A stretch of DNA of 64,000 nt from G965277745 sp965277745 (GTDB lineage Bacteria; Pseudomonadota; Gammaproteobacteria; Cardiobacteriales; Cardiobacteriaceae). The DNA is taken from the NCBI GenBank assembly GCA_965277745.1, contig OZ255837.1, forward strand, positions 1,426,001-1,490,000, in the 5' to 3' direction. The notes beneath the pieces were generated by a model that saw only the letters and a list, made by a program, of their open reading frames with translations, was not told where the DNA came from and ran no database searches. Made by a program: the position numbers and the translations under genes. Each line of letters starts with the position of its first letter. The first letter of the stretch is position 1. Of this stretch, positions 16,862-25,134 are shown one piece after another.

Positions 16862-17296
16862 AGACAGAAAACAGCCTGAATAGCCCGTGCTGGCGCCGAT
16901 TGTGCGCGATATCGCCGAACGTGGGGAACTGCCTTAAGCGGCGTGCGAGAAGTGCGGCCAAGTAGCGCGCGCAGCGGTCGAAGACGGAAAATGGCGTGTA
17001 CACACCCGGTGGCGAGCGGATCTTGTCACAGGCGGAAATCGCTGCCGCGCCAGAAGCGCCGGGAGCTCTTTCGCGTGGTATCCGCAAGCCGTTTTCTCCA
17101 TCCTCCCCGCTGTGCCGATGGCGTTATTTGTCATTGCCGTATTTAACGGAGGCAGTCTCTGTGCCCGTGATGGCCGCCCTGTCATGTCGTGGATGCTTTG
17201 TCAGGCCTCAATCAAGGCTTTACTGCATTTTTTTCCATCGTTTCAGGTATGCTACTATATATTCTGAATTTATCCTTTTTTTTTAAGGAATCGCCT
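16862..17296. other. gene-free stretch between dsbA and ndk
   Basis: About 435 bases, mostly G/C-rich, becoming A/T-rich in the last 70 bases where the ndk promoter probably lies (a TATATT-like hexamer near 17258). The reading frames across it have no recognisable protein pattern, and no tRNA or clear terminator is visible. Confidence 0.5.
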
Positions 17297-17722
17297 ATGG
17301 CTGTTGAACGAACCCTTTCCATCATCAAACCGGACGCCGTCGCAAAAAACGTCATTGGTCAGATTTACAGCCGCTTCGAAACGCAGGGGCTGAAAATCGT
17401 CGCGGCCAAGATGAAGCAATTGCGCCGTGGCGAAGCGGAAGCTTTTTATGCGGTTCATAAGGAACTGCCGTTTTTCGCGGATCTGGTCGCCTTCATGATC
17501 TCCGGCGTGGTGATGATTCAAGTGCTTGAAGGGGAAAACGCGATTGCCGAAAATCGCGCGATCATGGGCGCCACCAATCCAAAGGAAGCCGCTTCCGGCA
17601 CTATCCGAGCGGATTTTGCCGATAGTATCGAGGCGAACGCCGTACATGGTTCCGATGCCGCGGAAAGTGCACAACGAGAAATCGCTTTCTTTTTTGCCGC
17701 AAGCGAGATCCACCCCTCTTAA
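17297..17722 (+). CDS. ndk: nucleoside diphosphate kinase
   Basis: A 141-residue kinase balancing NTP pools through a phosphohistidine. The opening ERTLSIIKPDAVAKNVIG and the active-site NAVHGSDA, with His117, are intact. One change from the usual pattern is ISGVVMIQ, where most relatives have SGPV. The start at 17297 follows TAAGGAA and is preferred over a longer frame starting in the gene-free region. rlmN begins only 7 bases later, so the two are probably co-transcribed. Confidence 0.97.
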   Translation: MAVERTLSIIKPDAVAKNVIGQIYSRFETQGLKIVAAKMKQLRRGEAEAFYAVHKELPFFADLVAFMISGVVMIQVLEGENAIAENRAIMGATNPKEAASGTIRADFADSIEANAVHGSDAAESAQREIAFFFAASEIHPS

Positions 17723-17729
17723 GATCGTC

Positions 17730-18830
17730 ATGAGCGAAAAGATCGATCTCTTTGCGATGACCCGTAGCGCCCTGAGTGATTGGTTCGTCATGCAAGGGGA
17801 AAAGCCATTTCGTGCTCGTCAGGTGATGAAATGGCTTTATCATGAGCGGATGGTCGATTTTCAGCGGATGAGCGATCTTTCCAAACCGCTGCGCGCGATG
17901 TTGGCGGCAAAGGCGGAAGTGGTATTTCCGAAGGTTGTTGCCGACAAGACCGCTGCCGACGGCACGCGCAAGTGGGTATTTCAGTATGCTTGCGGCAACA
18001 GCGTCGAGACGGTCTACATTCCCGAAGACGATCGTGGTACCTTGTGTATCTCCTCGCAAGTGGGCTGCGCGCTTGCCTGTCCGTTTTGCTCCACGGCGCA
18101 CGAGGGATTCAATCGCAATCTTGGCGCGGGCGAAATTGTCGTCCAAGTGTGGATGGCGAAGGAACTGCTCGGCTGTATGCGTAACGGCAATGGCCGTATT
18201 ATCGGTAATGTGGTGTTGATGGGAATGGGAGAGCCGCTGACCAATTTCAACAATGTGTTGGCGGCCACCGAGATTTTGATCGACGACATGGGATTTGGTT
18301 TGTCGAGGCGGCGCGTGACGCTCAGTACCGCTGGAATTGTCCCGGCGATCGAGCGACTGCGTACCGTTACCGATCTGAGCCTCGCCGTTTCCCTGCACGC
18401 GCCAAGTGATGCGTTGCGCGATGTGATCGTACCGATCAATCGCCGTTACGGCTTGGCCGCGCTTCTTGATGCGTGCAAGCGATATGTCGAACACAATCGT
18501 CAGCATGGCGGGGTGACCTGGGAATATGTGATGCTAAAAGACGTGAACGATCGCCCGGAACATGGAGAAATGCTCGCAAAGCTGTTGCGAAACGTCCCCG
18601 GCAAGATCAATTTGATTCCATTTCATCCGTTTCCCGGGAGCCGCTTTTCCTGTTCGAGTGGCAATACGATGATGCGTTTCAAGCGTTATCTCAACGAACA
18701 GGGCTATGTCGCCACGATTCGCAAATCCCGCGGCGAAGAAATCGATGCCGCCTGTGGACAGCTCGTCGGTCAGGTGAATGACCGCAGCAGGCGGGTAAGG
18801 CGTCTGCGCAGAATAGGAGGAGAAGTTTGA
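17730..18830 (+). CDS. rlmN: dual-specificity 23S rRNA/tRNA adenine C2-methyltransferase RlmN
   Basis: A 366-residue radical SAM methyltransferase acting on A2503 of 23S rRNA and A37 of some tRNAs. The cluster motif C-x3-C-x2-C is CALACPFC at residues 113-120. Also present are VLMGMGEPLTNFNNVL, RRRVTLSTAGIVPAI, and the C-terminal region with SRGEEIDAACGQL carrying the methyl-carrier cysteine. The stop overlaps the TTG start of pilW. It opens the conserved rlmN-pilW-rodZ-hisS-yfgM-bamB-der gene string. Confidence 0.96.
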   Translation: MSEKIDLFAMTRSALSDWFVMQGEKPFRARQVMKWLYHERMVDFQRMSDLSKPLRAMLAAKAEVVFPKVVADKTAADGTRKWVFQYACGNSVETVYIPEDDRGTLCISSQVGCALACPFCSTAHEGFNRNLGAGEIVVQVWMAKELLGCMRNGNGRIIGNVVLMGMGEPLTNFNNVLAATEILIDDMGFGLSRRRVTLSTAGIVPAIERLRTVTDLSLAVSLHAPSDALRDVIVPINRRYGLAALLDACKRYVEHNRQHGGVTWEYVMLKDVNDRPEHGEMLAKLLRNVPGKINLIPFHPFPGSRFSCSSGNTMMRFKRYLNEQGYVATIRKSRGEEIDAACGQLVGQVNDRSRRVRRLRRIGGEV

Positions 18831-19588
18831 AACGCACGACAGGACTTGCCGGTATTTTGTCCATCGCTTTGCTGCTTGGTGCTTGCAGTACACTGAAAAG
18901 CGGCGAGCGGGCAAAGGAACCGGTGACCCCGGATTATCACAAAGCCTATCAGGATTATATTCAGTTAGGGGCGCAATACATGCGCCGTGGGCGCTATGAT
19001 CTTGCCGAACCCAAGATCAAGCGGGCGATCGAAATCGATTCCCGGCCCCCGCAAGCTTGGAACATGCTTGCCGTGCTCTACGAGCAGACGCGCAATATTT
19101 CTTCCGGCAATCAGATCTATCGCAAGGTGATCAATTCGCATCCCGACTACGAACTTGGCTTTATGAACTACGCCACTTTTCTCTGTAAATTCAATCGTGA
19201 GACCGAACGGGAAGCGCTGTACGAACAAATGCGCAGCAAGAGCGGCGTGTTTCCCGCCTTGTCCTATATCGCCGCCGGCGATTGTGCTTTTTCGCGCAAT
19301 CGTCTTAGCGCCGCGCGCGCGCAATATCGCGAGGCGCTTGATTATGACCCCCATGCCGCCGGTGCGCTGCTGCCGCTCGCCGATATTGCCCTGAAAATGA
19401 AAAACGGCCAGGAAGCGATCGATTATCTAACGGTTGTGCACACTTACGTCGGTTACTCTGCGCAAAGCGTGCGTCTGGCGATTCTCGCCGCCCGCGCGAC
19501 GGGCAACGAGACGCTTGAAAAGGAAATGACACGGATAATGCGGGGCAATTATCTCGACACGTCACAAGCCAAATCAATGGGATTATGA
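18827..19588 (+). CDS. pilW: type IV pilus biogenesis lipoprotein PilW (PilF-like, TPR)
   Basis: A 253-residue outer-membrane lipoprotein with lipobox LLGAC (Cys20) and tetratricopeptide repeats from about residue 45. It acts as the pilotin needed for PilQ secretin assembly in type IV pili. It starts at TTG, supported by AGGAGG six bases upstream; no ATG is available near the signal peptide. The TTG overlaps the rlmN stop. Its presence implies type IV pili, though no other pilus gene is in this window. Confidence 0.9.
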   Translation: MKRTTGLAGILSIALLLGACSTLKSGERAKEPVTPDYHKAYQDYIQLGAQYMRRGRYDLAEPKIKRAIEIDSRPPQAWNMLAVLYEQTRNISSGNQIYRKVINSHPDYELGFMNYATFLCKFNRETEREALYEQMRSKSGVFPALSYIAAGDCAFSRNRLSAARAQYREALDYDPHAAGALLPLADIALKMKNGQEAIDYLTVVHTYVGYSAQSVRLAILAARATGNETLEKEMTRIMRGNYLDTSQAKSMGL

Positions 19589-20547
19589 GCATGTCCGATC
19601 GAAAGACCATGGAAAATATCGGCGACACCTTGCGTCTTGCGCGCGAAGCGAAGGAAATGAGTATTTCCGCCGCCGCAATGCATACACATCTCAGCCCTTC
19701 GGTCATTGAAAAACTCGAGAGCAATTGTTTCAGCGAAATCGGTGTCCCGGTATTTACGCGCGGCTATCTGATCAGTTACGCGCGTTTTCTTGGGGTTAAC
19801 GAGGCGGAGATCAGCGATTCCTTCAATCAGTTGCGCCATAAACCGACCGAGTTGCACATCAGCAAGGCCAATATCGCAAGCTACTCACGGCCGGTTCGGC
19901 ACGGACGAATCAGATCCTGGCTGATCGTCATTTTCCTCCTTGCGCTTGCCGCCGTGATCGCCGTGGAAGTTGTCGATTCCGATTCCTGGTTGATGCTTCA
20001 GTTCAAACAAGCCTTTCCCGAAAAATTGTCGGGAATGGTCGTTCAGACGTTTTTGAACCAAGAAAAAACGCCTCCCCAAGAGAGTGGTGAGAAACAGGAT
20101 ATCGACCTGCGGGCCGATCCCTCGGTGCCGCTTGCAGATCAGGCGCCTAAGCTGATCCTGGAGTCGACCGAGGTGTTTGCAGAGAACGCGGTATCGCAAG
20201 AGATCGCGCCGTCCTTACCGTCCGCGCCACCCGCTTCGGAAAGTGCCGAGGTTGCCACCGTTTCCCCGATTTCGCTGACGCGGGAAAGGGTTTCGCCACA
20301 GACGATTGTCTTGCAGGTGACCGGAGAGAATTGGGTGGAAGTACGCAATCGCGAAAACGAAGTCGTGTTCTCGCGCATTTTCGCCCAAGGCGAACGCATC
20401 GAGCTTGCCGCACAGGGGGCACCGTATATCGTCAACACCGGTCGGCCATTCGATTTACAACTTAGTATTGCCGGGCAGGACACTCCGCTCGATGCGTACC
20501 GGATCGAAGGCAGCCAACGCAAATTTCGTATCGATCTCGACCGATGA
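19585..20547 (+). CDS. rodZ: cytoskeletal/cell-shape protein RodZ
   Basis: A 320-residue inner-membrane protein. A cytoplasmic helix-turn-helix (GDTLRLAREAKEMSISAAA through IEKLESNCFSEIGVPVFTRG) binds MreB. One membrane helix lies near residue 112 (WLIVIFLLALAAVIAVEVV), and the periplasmic tail ends in a DUF4115-type beta domain (TGENWVEVRNRENEVVFSR). It coordinates rod shape with the MreB filament. The start overlaps the pilW stop (ATGA) and the end overlaps hisS. Many gammaproteobacteria have ispG between rodZ and hisS; it is absent here. Confidence 0.93.
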   Translation: MSMSDRKTMENIGDTLRLAREAKEMSISAAAMHTHLSPSVIEKLESNCFSEIGVPVFTRGYLISYARFLGVNEAEISDSFNQLRHKPTELHISKANIASYSRPVRHGRIRSWLIVIFLLALAAVIAVEVVDSDSWLMLQFKQAFPEKLSGMVVQTFLNQEKTPPQESGEKQDIDLRADPSVPLADQAPKLILESTEVFAENAVSQEIAPSLPSAPPASESAEVATVSPISLTRERVSPQTIVLQVTGENWVEVRNRENEVVFSRIFAQGERIELAAQGAPYIVNTGRPFDLQLSIAGQDTPLDAYRIEGSQRKFRIDLDR

Positions 20548-21818
20548 GTCTGAAAGCCGTCCAGTCCGTGCGCGGGATGCCGGATATTCTGCCGCCGGAG
20601 TCCGATCAGCGCCAACAACTGATGGCGAAAATAGAGGCGATTTTGCACCAGTTCGGCTATCGTCGCGCGGATCTGCCGTTGCTTGAGAAAACCACCTTGT
20701 TCAAACGCACGATCGGTGATGAAACCGACATCGTAGCCAAGGAGATGTATTCCTTCCATGATCGCAACGACGAAAGCCTGACTCTGCGTCCGGAAGCGAC
20801 GGCGGGTGTGGTGCGCAGTATGATAGAGAACGGTCTCTTGCAACAGGTACAACGACTTTTTGTCGCCGGCCCGATGTTCCGTTACGAACGGCCGCAGAAG
20901 GGACGGTACCGCCAATTCACCCAGGTCAGCGTGGAAAGTTTCGGCATTGCCACAGCGGCGATAGATGTGGAGTTGATGCAGATCGGCGATACCCTTTTCC
21001 GCGCCCTCGGCCTGCGCGATCGCGTCACCCTTGAGATAAACACCCTGGGGCTGTTGGAAGAACGCCAGGCGTACAAAAAAGCCTTGACGGAATATCTCGA
21101 ACGACATAAGGACGCGTTGGACGAGGACAGTTCGCGCCGTCTTTACACGAATCCTTTACGTATCCTTGACAGCAAGAACGCCGATGTCAGGGCCTGTCTC
21201 GACGGGGCACCGGTCCTTGACGGTTTTCTCGGAGAAATCAGCAAAACGCATTTTCTCGAGGTCAGGCGTTTACTCGATGGACTCTCGATTCCCTACCGTC
21301 ACAATCCGCTTTTGGTGCGTGGTCTTGATTATTACGGTCACAGCGTTTTCGAATGGACGACCGATGCACTGGGGGCGCAGGGTGGTGTTTGTGCCGGTGG
21401 TCGTTATGATGGTCTGGTCGCGCATCTCGGTGGTAAATCGACACCGGCGGCGGGTTTCGCGTTTGGCCTCGAGCGCATTTTCTTGCTCGCGCGGCACCAT
21501 GAAACGTTTCCCGAACTGCGTCCGGATTTTTATGTGCTTGCGGCATCGTCTGCCGAACAGATACAGGCGATGCGCTGGGCGGCGCGCTTGCGGGCGGCGT
21601 TCCCGAGCCTGTGTGTCGTCGTGCACAATGAATTCCCCTCGCTGAAAAACCAGTTCAAAAAGGCCGATAAATCCGGCGCACGCTATGCGCTCGTGTTCGC
21701 GGCAGAGGAGATTGCCGCGGGCCAGGCAACGCTGAAAAATCTCGCCACCGGGGAACAGACGCGCATGACCTTCGAGCAGTTGAGCAAAATGATCGAACAG
21801 GAGAAGACGTTACCATGA
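20544..21818 (+). CDS. hisS: histidyl-tRNA synthetase
   Basis: A 424-residue class II synthetase charging tRNA-His. Motif 1 lies at the opening QSVRGMPDILP, motif 2 at TLRPEATAGVVRSM with GPMFRYERPQKGRYRQFTQV, the histidine-specific LVRGLDYYGHSVFEW, and motif 3 at GFAFGLERI. The C-terminal anticodon domain is complete. It overlaps rodZ and yfgM by four bases each. Length is standard. Confidence 0.98.
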   Translation: MSLKAVQSVRGMPDILPPESDQRQQLMAKIEAILHQFGYRRADLPLLEKTTLFKRTIGDETDIVAKEMYSFHDRNDESLTLRPEATAGVVRSMIENGLLQQVQRLFVAGPMFRYERPQKGRYRQFTQVSVESFGIATAAIDVELMQIGDTLFRALGLRDRVTLEINTLGLLEERQAYKKALTEYLERHKDALDEDSSRRLYTNPLRILDSKNADVRACLDGAPVLDGFLGEISKTHFLEVRRLLDGLSIPYRHNPLLVRGLDYYGHSVFEWTTDALGAQGGVCAGGRYDGLVAHLGGKSTPAAGFAFGLERIFLLARHHETFPELRPDFYVLAASSAEQIQAMRWAARLRAAFPSLCVVVHNEFPSLKNQFKKADKSGARYALVFAAEEIAAGQATLKNLATGEQTRMTFEQLSKMIEQEKTLP

Positions 21819-22498
21819 TCGACAGAAGCGATGAAGAAACCGCGGAACTCGTAAAAGCCTGGATTCGACGCTATGGGATGACGCTCCTGGCCGGTGTCTT
21901 CATCGCTGTGGTCTTGCTTTTCGCGCGCGACCGCTGGCAAGAACACCAGCGTGAGAGACGGAACCAATTTTCCGCGCAATTGGGGCAGTTGCAAAGCGCG
22001 GTGGTGGGTACACAGTTGCGCGCGGCAGAAAAACGCTATGCCGCGCTGCGAGAGGGTAAAACCATTTATGGCGACATGGCGGCTTTTGCGATGGCGAAGC
22101 TGTATCATGACAAGCAGGATGCCGAGGCGGCCCGTGAAGTCCTGCAACTTGCGAGAACAGCCAAAGATCCATTGCTTTCGCAGACAGCCGGATGGTCGCT
22201 TCTCCAATTGCAACTTGACGAGGGCGAGTACGATGCCGCGTTGACCACGCTTGCATCGCTGCGCGGGTCGGCGTACGATTCCCAACTCGATCGCGTGCAA
22301 GGGGATATTCTTCTTCTACAGAAAAAGCCGCGGCAGGCGCTTAAGGCGTATCAGATGAGCCAGAAAATCCAGCCGGCGCCACTCACTCGCTTGCGTATCG
22401 ATACCCTGAAAGCGCACCTTGCCATCGATCACGAAACGGCACGACAAGCGCCGCTTTCTTCCCATGCCGAGCGTGAACCGATCGTGGAGGACTCATGA
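21815..22498 (+). CDS. yfgM: YfgM family periplasmic chaperone-like TPR protein
   Basis: A 227-residue bitopic protein with a short cytoplasmic N-terminus (DRSDEETAELVKAWIRRYG), one membrane helix (MTLLAGVFIAVVLLFAR) and periplasmic TPR-like helices including GDILLLQKKPRQALKAYQ. In E. coli YfgM works with PpiD at the SecYEG translocon. The position between hisS and bamB is the conserved one. It overlaps both neighbours by four bases. Confidence 0.92.
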   Translation: MIDRSDEETAELVKAWIRRYGMTLLAGVFIAVVLLFARDRWQEHQRERRNQFSAQLGQLQSAVVGTQLRAAEKRYAALREGKTIYGDMAAFAMAKLYHDKQDAEAAREVLQLARTAKDPLLSQTAGWSLLQLQLDEGEYDAALTTLASLRGSAYDSQLDRVQGDILLLQKKPRQALKAYQMSQKIQPAPLTRLRIDTLKAHLAIDHETARQAPLSSHAEREPIVEDS

Positions 22499-23655
22499 TA
22501 AACAGACGTCTTACTTTCCTTTTCACCATCGCTGTTGTGCTCGCTGGCTGCTCCAGCTGGTTTTACGGTGACTCGAATGCGCCGTCGCCGTCCGAACGTC
22601 CACAGGTAAGCGATCCGCTGCTGCGTACGGAAAAGCGCTGGCAGTATGCTTTGGGAGAAGGCGGCGCCGCAGGCGGGCTTGCGCTCACGCCTGTTCAAGG
22701 CGGCGACGCGATCTTCGCGATCAGCGCTGATGGCCGCCTTTATCGCTTTTCCGCGCAAAGCGGCGAGCGCGAATGGCGAGTGCGTCTGGGCACCCGCATC
22801 AGTGCGGGATTGACGCTCGGCGATCGGGCAATATACGCCGGTAGTGAAAAGGGCGATGTGCTCGCCATTTCCCCACGGGACGGGCACATACTCTGGCGTA
22901 CGCCGCTTGGCGCCCTGCTCCTCGCACGGCCGGTTTTCGGTGATGGTCTGGTGGTGGTGAAAACGATCGATGGCACCGTAAGCGCGCTTGATCCAGTGAC
23001 CGGTACCATCCGCTGGCGCTATGTCAGCTACGAACCGATGCTTGGTATGCACGGCTCCTCTTCCGCGCTGGTCGGTGGCGGCGTGGTGATCCTCATGGAT
23101 GACAACGGCTATTTCAGCGTCCTCGACGAGAAAAATGGCTTGCCGGTCGCGCGTACCCGTATGGCGATGGGCAAGAGCGGCAACAAGGTGGCAAACCTGG
23201 TCGATCAGTTGGCCACACCGAAAGTCAATCAGTCGACACTGTTTGCCTCCGCCTATCAACATCTGGTCTACGCGGTGGATCTTGAGAATGGCGGCATGCC
23301 GATATGGCAAAATCAAAGCGTCAGTACCCTCAAGGATTTCGCCATGGATCCGAAAAGTCTTTATATTGCCACGCCGGACGATACAATCGTTGCCTTGTCT
23401 CAGGCCGACGGCAGCGAACGCTGGCGTTATCAAGGATTGCGCGGACGGCATGTGGCGCCGCCAGTTGCGATTCCCGGCAGGGTAGGGGTATTGGATGAGA
23501 AGGGCTATCTCTATTGGCTCGATAGCGCAAGCGGAGAACTGATCGGAGAGAGTCGTTTGGGCGGAACAGGCAGCCGTAGCGAGGCACTGGTGCTCGACGA
23601 TCTGCTGATCTGGCAATTGTCGAGTGGCCACCTGGTCGCTTTTCGACCTACCTGA
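22495..23655 (+). CDS. bamB: outer membrane protein assembly factor BamB
   Basis: A 386-residue lipoprotein (lipobox VLAGC, Cys19) with an eight-bladed PQQ-type beta-propeller. Blade motifs recur, for example SAQSGEREWRVRLG, SPRDGHILWRTPLG, DPVTGTIRWRY and DSASGELIGESRLGG. BamB assists BamA in inserting outer-membrane beta-barrels, including autotransporters such as the giant adhesin downstream. It overlaps the yfgM stop, and der starts 10 bases after it. Confidence 0.96.
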   Translation: MINRRLTFLFTIAVVLAGCSSWFYGDSNAPSPSERPQVSDPLLRTEKRWQYALGEGGAAGGLALTPVQGGDAIFAISADGRLYRFSAQSGEREWRVRLGTRISAGLTLGDRAIYAGSEKGDVLAISPRDGHILWRTPLGALLLARPVFGDGLVVVKTIDGTVSALDPVTGTIRWRYVSYEPMLGMHGSSSALVGGGVVILMDDNGYFSVLDEKNGLPVARTRMAMGKSGNKVANLVDQLATPKVNQSTLFASAYQHLVYAVDLENGGMPIWQNQSVSTLKDFAMDPKSLYIATPDDTIVALSQADGSERWRYQGLRGRHVAPPVAIPGRVGVLDEKGYLYWLDSASGELIGESRLGGTGSRSEALVLDDLLIWQLSSGHLVAFRPT

Positions 23656-23665
23656 GGCGGCGCCG

Positions 23666-25072
23666 ATGGCCAGCGAATCACGGCCGCTTATCGCCTTGGT
23701 CGGTCGTGCGAATGTCGGCAAATCGACCCTGTTCAATACCTTGACGCGCAGCCGCGCTTCTCTCGTCAGCGATATGCCCGGACTGACCCGGGACCGCAAT
23801 TACGGGGAAGCGGATATTGGCGGACGTACCTGCGTCATGATCGACAGTGGCGGCCTGCTACGCAAGGAGGAATTCGCCATCGATTTTCGCGTTGACGAAC
23901 AGGTGCGTCAGGCGGTGGAAGAGGCGGATATACTCCTTTTCGTCGTCGATGGACGCGACGGCCTCACCGCCATCGATGAAAAAATCGCCATGGAACTGCG
24001 GAAGACGCGCAAGCCGGTGGTACTCGTTGTCAACAAAAGTGATTTTCTCGATCCCAATATCGTTCTCGCCGATTTCCATCGGCTCGGCATGGCGACGTTG
24101 CTCGCGGTCGCCGCCGAACACCGGCGTGGTATTTCCGCGCTTGTCGAAGCGGTGACGCAATTGCTGCCGGAGAAGGCGCATAAAGCCACTGGCGAGTGCG
24201 AGGAAACGAAAAATGTAGCAACCGTTACCGAGGAAGGGATCGAGCTTGCCGTCCTCGGGCGTCCGAATGCCGGTAAATCTACCCTGCTCAATTGCTTGAT
24301 CGGCATGGAACGTCTCGTCGTCAGCCCGATTGCCGGCACGACACGCGACGCCATCAGCGTGCCCTATATCGATAACAAAGGGGATCGATTCACCTTGATC
24401 GACACTGCGGGGATCCGCCGCAAGGCGCGGGTGAAAAACAAAGTGGAGAAGTTTTCGATCGTCAAGGCACTCGAGGCGATCGAGCGCGCCAATGTCGTGA
24501 TGCTCGTGCTCGACGCGCAAGCGGGCATCGGCGAGCAGGATGCCCATCTCCTCGGCGAGATTACCCGTCGCGGCAGAGCGCTGATCATCGTCATCAATAA
24601 ATGGGATCATTTATGTGAGCAACGCAAAGAGCAAGTGCGTAAGCAATTCGATCGTAAATTGCACTTCGTCGATTACGCGCAGGTATTCTACATTTCCGCA
24701 CTGCATGGTCGCAACGTGCGCCGCCTGATTCCGGCGGTCAAGCGGGTCTACCGTTCGGCGATGGCGGAAATTTCGACCAACGAATGGAATCAGGCGCTGA
24801 AAAACGCCTACCGTCATCACCAGCCGCCTATGGTCAATGGTCATGCCGTGAAATTGCGTTACGCGCATCAGGGAGGGAAAAATCCCCCCCACGTAATCAT
24901 CCATGGCGTCCGAACGAGCGATATTCCGCCTTCTTACAGCCAATATCTGAGTAAATATTTCCGTCGCGCGTTTGCCTTGCACGGCACGCCGATTCGAATT
25001 TCCTATCGCGATAAGGCGAAGACTGACGTTTCACGGGACGGAAAAAACGCCGAGCCGGGTTTCGAGCGATAA
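23666..25072 (+). CDS. der: ribosome biogenesis GTPase Der (EngA)
   Basis: A 468-residue double GTPase needed for 50S subunit assembly. The first G1 motif is GRANVGKST near residue 13 and the second is GRPNAGKST near residue 197. Each has its DxxG and NKxD elements (VNKSD and INKWD), followed by the C-terminal KH-like domain. The start at 23666 begins the conserved N-terminus; a longer frame would overlap bamB. It is the last gene of the rlmN-der string and ends just before a strong hairpin. Confidence 0.97.
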   Translation: MASESRPLIALVGRANVGKSTLFNTLTRSRASLVSDMPGLTRDRNYGEADIGGRTCVMIDSGGLLRKEEFAIDFRVDEQVRQAVEEADILLFVVDGRDGLTAIDEKIAMELRKTRKPVVLVVNKSDFLDPNIVLADFHRLGMATLLAVAAEHRRGISALVEAVTQLLPEKAHKATGECEETKNVATVTEEGIELAVLGRPNAGKSTLLNCLIGMERLVVSPIAGTTRDAISVPYIDNKGDRFTLIDTAGIRRKARVKNKVEKFSIVKALEAIERANVVMLVLDAQAGIGEQDAHLLGEITRRGRALIIVINKWDHLCEQRKEQVRKQFDRKLHFVDYAQVFYISALHGRNVRRLIPAVKRVYRSAMAEISTNEWNQALKNAYRHHQPPMVNGHAVKLRYAHQGGKNPPHVIIHGVRTSDIPPSYSQYLSKYFRRAFALHGTPIRISYRDKAKTDVSRDGKNAEPGFER

Positions 25073-25074
25073 AA

Positions 25075-25099
25075 AAGCCTTCCCGTTTCGGGAAGGCTT
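25075..25099 (-). terminator. rho-independent terminator of the adhesin gene
   Basis: A perfect 11-base-pair stem (AAGCCTTCCCG and its complement) closes a 3-base loop. On the minus strand the stem is followed by a run of six T, so it terminates the adhesin transcript. It may also slow der transcripts, but it lacks a T-run on the plus strand. Confidence 0.9.
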
Positions 25100-25134
25100 G
25101 CGCCGTTATCCACGCGCCGCGGCAAGCGCCTTTC